NCBI GenBank assembly: GCA_003519545.1
Contig: DOWN01000073.1
Coordinates: 1 to 11,242 of the forward strand
Length of the DNA: 11,242 nt
Direction of reading: 5' to 3'
Source of the DNA: Bacteroidota bacterium
GTDB taxonomy: Bacteria; Bacteroidota; Ignavibacteria; Tepidaquicellales; Tepidaquicellaceae
A program made the position numbers and the translations under genes. Shown here one piece after another: positions 7,222-11,242 of the stretch (the first letter of the stretch is position 1; every line of letters starts with the position of its first letter). Under the pieces are notes generated by a model that saw only the letters and a program-made list of their open reading frames with translations, was not told the origin of the DNA and ran no database searches.

Positions 7222-10200
7222 TTAAGGTCTTTGTTTTGAAATTCCTGTATTATTTCTGACTATAGTTCTGTCAGATGAATTTACTACTCCGTTGCCGTCG
7301 AGATCAAATCTTATATAGCCAACTTGCCCGACATTATTTCTGATTAAAGTTCTGTCAGTTGAATTAATTACACCGCTTGAGTTTACGTCACCGCTATATA
7401 GACAATACTTTCCGCCTTTTAATTTTAGATTATCACCGTAAGCATTTCCTGCTGAATTAGTAAAATCATAGTTATAAGTTCCGCCTCTGTTAATTTCTTC
7501 ACCGCCAATTTTACTCCAGGTCTCTATACAGTTTCTGTGTTTAATAACGAGATAATAAATACCGGAGTTTGCATTTTTGAATTCGAGATCAACTTTAAAA
7601 GTTACTGAATCTAAAACACCTTTTGCAGAGTCAATAATATCACTTCCTGTAAGGTCATAGAGATATGCAGTAATGGTATCTCTCATTCTAAGAGTATTAG
7701 TAGAAATATTCAGAAGACCTTCAGGGATAACTGTCACATCAAAGAGAGTAATTGCTTCAAGAGAAGCGGAATCAGGGTTGGAAAGTTCGCTAATGTTTCC
7801 ATTAATATCCTGAGCGGCAACCTGATAGATATAAATAGAATCCTGAACGACATTAGTATCAACGAAACTTATGGTTAGAGACTCTTTAAAGAATTCACCG
7901 TTTTTATAAATCAGATATTTTTTTAAATCAGGTTCGTTATTTGGATTCCAGTTAAGATTTATTGAATTAGAATTTCCGGATGCCATTAAATCAACAGGAG
8001 CAAGAGGAGCGAGATTATCAATGCTTCTACCGCTTAGAATATTAGATCTCCAGTAAACACCATTTGAACTTGTTCTCGCAGTGACTCTGTAAAAGAAAGT
8101 AGAGTTACCATTTGAATTAGAATCTGAAGGAGTATTTATATATAAGTTATAATATATATTGTTGTTAGCATTTTGAGTAGAAACAGTTTGCCATGCAAAA
8201 CCAAAATTTCCGGGAGGGTCGCTTCTTTCAATTTCATAATGAGAAATACCATTAACATCAAACTCATCAAACCCGCTTTTGGTAAATTTAATTTTTATAA
8301 ATCCACCTTGATCATTCGGCACATCTGAAATATTTGTAATTCGTGGATTAACCGGAGTAGAATTTGAAAGATGCAATTGAGATAATCCAACACCTGAGTT
8401 ATAACCTATTCTGCTCAAAAGAATATCCGACTTTGCATCACCGTTTACATCTCCTGACATTGAAAATGACTGACCAAATTGATCATTTGAACTTCTTCCT
8501 GATACAGTTAAATCAGAAATATTATCGAGCAATGAGGAACCAAAAAAGAAATTTGCTCTGCCTCTATTACCTGTATGATAAGGTGAACCAACTGCAAAAT
8601 CTGAATAACCATCTGCATTTATATCACCACCTCCATTTACATAATATCCTAAATTCTCATCAGCTGAAGTACCTGAGATTGAAATTACATAATCAGAAGT
8701 CATATTTAATCCACCATAGTACACATAAGCTTTTCCTTTAAGTGAATTGAAACCAGGAGCTCCAATTATAAAATCTTTGTATCCGTCTTTATTGATATCG
8801 CCGGCTTTCGAAACGGAAAAACCATAAAAATTATCATTAGCTTCACCAATTAGATTCAGATTCGAATTAATTGAACCATTTGGAATCCCATAATATAAAT
8901 ATGCTTTACCTTTAGCAGAATCAAAATTATGAGCACCAATTAGAAAATCTCCATAACTATCACCATTTACATCACCTACTATATCACAAGAAACTCCATA
9001 ATTTGAATTTGCAGATTCACCAATAAAAGTTAAGTTGGGTAATGAAATAGGTGTTGATGAACCAAAATAATAATAAACTCTACCTTGAGCGGAGGATCTT
9101 TTAGGAGAAGAAATCAAGTAGTCAGTAAAATTGTCAGTACCAACTTTTCCCATTGCTACTTTATAACCAAATTCTTCACCAATATTTTCGCCAAGATAAG
9201 TTCTGTCTGCTGTAGAGTCCATAACAGTAGCACCTAAATATATATAAGCCTTTCCTCTCGCCCCATTAAACATTCTTGCACCAACTAACAAATCATCAAA
9301 TCCATCTCCATTTATATCACCGTTAGTTGAAATTGAATTACCAAAATGGTCTCCTTCATTTTCACCATAAATAACAACATCAGGATCATTATCGAGAAGT
9401 GCACCGCCATAAAAGATAGATACTCTACCTCTATTTGACAAATATCCCGGAGAAGAAATTACAACATCATTAAATCCATCACCATTTAAATCACCTTCAA
9501 TAGAAACATCAGCCCCAAAAAGTTCTAATGTAGAATTTCCTAAGAAGTATTCATCGGGAATATCGTTACCTGTCATTTTCTGTTTAAATAAATAAACCCT
9601 TCCATCCATTCCTGAATAGCCATAAGCTCCCGCAATTAATTCAACATTACCATCTCCATTAAAATCAGCAGATGAGGTTACTCCTAAACCTAAATACTCA
9701 CTAAAAAACTCTCCATAAGATATAAAATCAGCGGTGTTATTTACTACTGAGGAACCAAAATAAACATTTATTCTTCCGACACCACTACCTATGGAATAAT
9801 TAGAAGGTGAGCCAATTATAATATCAGAGAAACCATCACAATTAAAATCACCCGCATTTGAAATGATTAGACCGAAATATTCACTGCTTTGAACACCAGA
9901 AAAGGAAGTTGCAAAATATACTGAAGGATTTGCACCTCCTAAATAAAGCAAAGCTAATCCTGAATTAAATCCGGTATTATCAGCTCTCGGAATGCCAACA
10001 ATAAAATCACTATATCCGTCACCATTAAAATCGCCTGCATCCGATACTGCTGAGCCTAATCTATCATCATCATTACCACTATAAATTATTTGATCTGAAA
10101 TAGTATTCATATCACTACCACCGTAATAAACAAAAGCAGCACCGGCATTATTACCTGCATCATCATTATTCGGAGCACCAATAATTATATCATCAAATCC

Positions 10201-10941
10201 ATCACCGTTATAATCACCAATTATACACGCAGAAATACCGAACTGATCATCTGCATTCTCACCAAGAAATACTTTGTCCGGAACATTATTAACTGTAGAA
10301 CCACCATAAAATAAATATACCTTACCTGCATTGGTAAATGTCTGATCGTTTTGAGGACTTGAAATTAAAATATCATTATAACCGTCACCATTTACGTCAC
10401 CTGCTGAAGATAAAGAATAAGAAAACTGATCACCGGCAATCTCACCTGTGAAAATCACATCAGGAATATTATCCATACTGACACCACCAAAATAAAGATA
10501 TGCTCTGCCAGAATTAGCTCCTCCTGAATCACTTAAATAAGCACCAATTATTAAATCTGAAAATCCATCCCCGTTTACATCACCAACATTTTTTAAAGTA
10601 TATCCGAATAAGTCATTTGATGCTTCACCGTTAAAAATCAAATCAGGAACAAAATCATAATTAAGACCACCAAAATATATATAGACTCTACCTCTATTTG
10701 GGCTAATGGCACTATTGTTAGGAGCTCCTGAAACAAAATCAGGATAACCATCCCCATTAAAATCACCTGTAGCAAGAGCAAAACCAAAGTGTTCACTTGA
10801 GTTATTGTTATTAATATAATCTTTTGTTATCGCGTCGGTTTCAATTTCATTAATTATATCCGAGTTTAAGTGCTGAGAATATGCACTTTGGAAAAGCAAA
10901 AATGAAATCAATAAAATTGAGTAAAATATATTTTTGAGCAT
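7222..10941 (-). CDS. Giant exported FG-GAP repeat (integrin-alpha-like) protein with FN3-like domains and C-terminal dockerin
   Basis: The 1239-residue protein has a Sec signal peptide (MLKN, hydrophobic 5-19, likely cleavage near SAYSQ at 19-23). A short Asn-rich region leads into fourteen FG-GAP repeats (about 51-865), each with 'FG...GD.NGDG..D...G.P....G..Y.Y.G'. Residues about 866-970 and 978-1062 are FN3-like; the second is clear (LAPLAPVDLMASG, NLNWNPNNEPDLKKYLIYKNG, YIYQVAAQDINGN). Residues about 1066-1180 (VIPEGLLN, YYLVIKHRNCIETWSK, NAYGDNL) form the module that usually precedes this dockerin type. Residues 1183-1232 are the dockerin. There is no T9SS sorting domain: it ends NTGISKQRP. 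No Shine-Dalgarno precedes the ATG. First gene of the two-gene minus-strand operon. It probably acts outside the cell in binding or adhesion and needs calcium; the ligand is unknown. Confidence 0.9.
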   Translation of the reverse strand: MLKNIFYSILLISFLLFQSAYSQHLNSDIINEIETDAITKDYINNNNSSEHFGFALATGDFNGDGYPDFVSGAPNNSAISPNRGRVYIYFGGLNYDFVPDLIFNGEASNDLFGYTLKNVGDVNGDGFSDLIIGAYLSDSGGANSGRAYLYFGGVSMDNIPDVIFTGEIAGDQFSYSLSSAGDVNGDGYNDILISSPQNDQTFTNAGKVYLFYGGSTVNNVPDKVFLGENADDQFGISACIIGDYNGDGFDDIIIGAPNNDDAGNNAGAAFVYYGGSDMNTISDQIIYSGNDDDRLGSAVSDAGDFNGDGYSDFIVGIPRADNTGFNSGLALLYLGGANPSVYFATSFSGVQSSEYFGLIISNAGDFNCDGFSDIIIGSPSNYSIGSGVGRINVYFGSSVVNNTADFISYGEFFSEYLGLGVTSSADFNGDGNVELIAGAYGYSGMDGRVYLFKQKMTGNDIPDEYFLGNSTLELFGADVSIEGDLNGDGFNDVVISSPGYLSNRGRVSIFYGGALLDNDPDVVIYGENEGDHFGNSISTNGDINGDGFDDLLVGARMFNGARGKAYIYLGATVMDSTADRTYLGENIGEEFGYKVAMGKVGTDNFTDYLISSPKRSSAQGRVYYYFGSSTPISLPNLTFIGESANSNYGVSCDIVGDVNGDSYGDFLIGAHNFDSAKGKAYLYYGIPNGSINSNLNLIGEANDNFYGFSVSKAGDINKDGYKDFIIGAPGFNSLKGKAYVYYGGLNMTSDYVISISGTSADENLGYYVNGGGDINADGYSDFAVGSPYHTGNRGRANFFFGSSLLDNISDLTVSGRSSNDQFGQSFSMSGDVNGDAKSDILLSRIGYNSGVGLSQLHLSNSTPVNPRITNISDVPNDQGGFIKIKFTKSGFDEFDVNGISHYEIERSDPPGNFGFAWQTVSTQNANNNIYYNLYINTPSDSNSNGNSTFFYRVTARTSSNGVYWRSNILSGRSIDNLAPLAPVDLMASGNSNSINLNWNPNNEPDLKKYLIYKNGEFFKESLTISFVDTNVVQDSIYIYQVAAQDINGNISELSNPDSASLEAITLFDVTVIPEGLLNISTNTLRMRDTITAYLYDLTGSDIIDSAKGVLDSVTFKVDLEFKNANSGIYYLVIKHRNCIETWSKIGGEEINRGGTYNYDFTNSAGNAYGDNLKLKGGKYCLYSGDVNSSGVINSTDRTLIRNNVGQVGYIRFDLDGNGVVNSSDRTIVRNNTGISKQRP
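7246..7395 (-). other. Dockerin-type duplicated calcium-binding module (residues 1183-1232)
   Basis: There are two loop-helix units. The first loop runs D1185-V-N1187-S-S-G-V-I-N-S-T-D1196 and the second D1213-L-D1215-G-N1217-G-V-V-N-S-S-D1224, both keeping the Asp/Asn ligands and the glycine at position 6. Each is followed by a near-identical helix start (RTLIRNNVG and RTIVRNNTG). The two units are also alike at DNA level (about 7247-7290 and 7333-7378), which points to an internal duplication. Dockerins bind cohesin domains. Confidence 0.82.
8347..10791 (-). repeat. Fourteen tandem FG-GAP repeats, probably two seven-bladed propellers
   Basis: Aligned on the 'xFG' start, the repeats begin at residues 51, 111, 172, 233, 294, 355, 416, 474, 532, 590, 647, 705, 763 and 821. 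Repeats 1-6 are 60-61 residues long and repeats 7-13 are 57-58. Most carry the calcium loop DxNGDGxxD; repeat 10 has lost it. Fourteen blades equals twice the seven of an integrin-type propeller. At DNA level this gives weak periods of 183 and 174 bp. Confidence 0.88.
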
Positions 10942-11094
10942 TATTAAATTTTTTATTTCAATTTCATTTTTTTAGATTAAAACTACAATTAGAAATTCAA
11001 AATAAAATAACAGTATTTATCGATATTTTAGAATTTAAAATGATATAAATTCTTGTTTTTATTTTACTTATATTGATATATAAATAACGGTATT
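10942..11094. promoter_or_regulatory. Divergent intergenic region, promoters not resolved
   Basis: This 153-bp, very AT-rich spacer must hold start signals for the minus-strand operon and for the plus-strand gene at 11095. I see no exact TAnnTTTG on either strand; the nearest are TTATTTTG (minus strand, 10998-11005) and TATATTG (plus strand, 11069-11075), both imperfect and without a well-placed -33 TTG. An inverted repeat, AGAATTTA N8 TAAATTCT (11030-11053), lies inside. Confidence 0.4.
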
Positions 11095-11242
11095 ATGGAC
11101 GATATAAAAGTATTTAACTTAATAAAATCATTAGATAAAACAGAAATAAAAAATTTCAAGAAATTTCTTGATTCACCGTATTTTAACAGAGGAAGAAATT
11201 TATTAAAATATTTTGAATTTTTGTTGAAATATTATCCCGGTT
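11095..11242 (+). CDS. N-terminal 49 residues of a hypothetical protein (3' truncated)
   Basis: An ATG at 11095 opens a frame that stays open to the window end. The start MDDIKVFNLIKSLDKTEIKN is followed by FKKFLDSPYFNRGRNLLKYF and LLKYYPG. The pattern 'L...E...F.KFL.SPYFN.......F..L..YYP' is one I recall at the N-terminus of long uncharacterised Bacteroidota/Ignavibacteriota proteins of several hundred residues; no function is known to me. It is predicted helical and soluble, without signal peptide. It is divergent from the minus-strand operon. Confidence 0.75.
   Translation, partial: MDDIKVFNLIKSLDKTEIKNFKKFLDSPYFNRGRNLLKYFEFLLKYYPG

Noticed and set aside
8364..8741. Plus-strand open frame of 125 codons rich in His, Leu, Asn and Tyr
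   Set aside because: It is antisense to the FG-GAP repeats; its composition reflects the complement of the repeated coding sequence.
8347..10791. Regularly spaced DNA similarity resembling a repeat array
   Set aside because: The 174-183-bp periodicity is fully explained by the protein-level FG-GAP repeats; there are no identical short repeats with unique spacers as in a CRISPR array.

Overview
The window looks like a chromosomal segment of a low-GC, AT-rich member of the Bacteroidota/Ignavibacteriota group. The main pointers are: a C-terminal type IX secretion (T9SS) sorting domain with the NYPNPFNP signature, typical of Ignavibacteria and relatives; an exact Bacteroidota-type promoter (TTG, 20 nt, TAnnTTTG); mostly absent Shine-Dalgarno sequences; and a dockerin-type C-terminus of a style I associate with Ignavibacteria. 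The taxon is inferred from protein style only. I see no rRNA, tRNA, CRISPR array, insertion sequence or phage gene.

Plus-strand half (1-6126). The 3' end of an unidentified gene (1-138) is closed by a strong, near-symmetric terminator hairpin. A five-gene same-strand run follows (287-5227): a three-helix DUF6249-type membrane protein, a DUF4097-type beta-repeat lipoprotein, an ECF sigma-70 factor, a small two-helix membrane protein in the usual anti-sigma position, and an 865-residue FAD/NAD(P) and Fe-S oxidoreductase of the GltD-like superfamily. The first four look like an envelope-sensing sigma-factor module; the oxidoreductase may simply be read through. Next comes a separately promoted lipoprotein gene (5339-6082), possibly DUF4382, with an exact Bacteroidota promoter and a 20-bp perfect palindrome at the predicted transcription start.

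Minus-strand half (6094-10941). Two genes 11 nt apart form an operon that converges on the lipoprotein gene and shares a bidirectional terminator with it. The first is a 1239-residue exported protein with fourteen FG-GAP/integrin-like repeats (probably two seven-bladed propellers), two fibronectin-III-like domains and a two-loop dockerin, but no T9SS sorting domain. The second is a 358-residue exported protein with a cohesin-like N-terminal beta-domain, an FN3-like domain and a T9SS sorting domain. The complementary architecture (dockerin without sorting signal next to cohesin-like domain with sorting signal) suggests a two-piece cell-surface complex, which is the most interesting hypothesis here.

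Right edge. A divergent gene begins at 11095 and runs out of the window. The 153-bp divergent spacer contains one inverted repeat of uncertain meaning.
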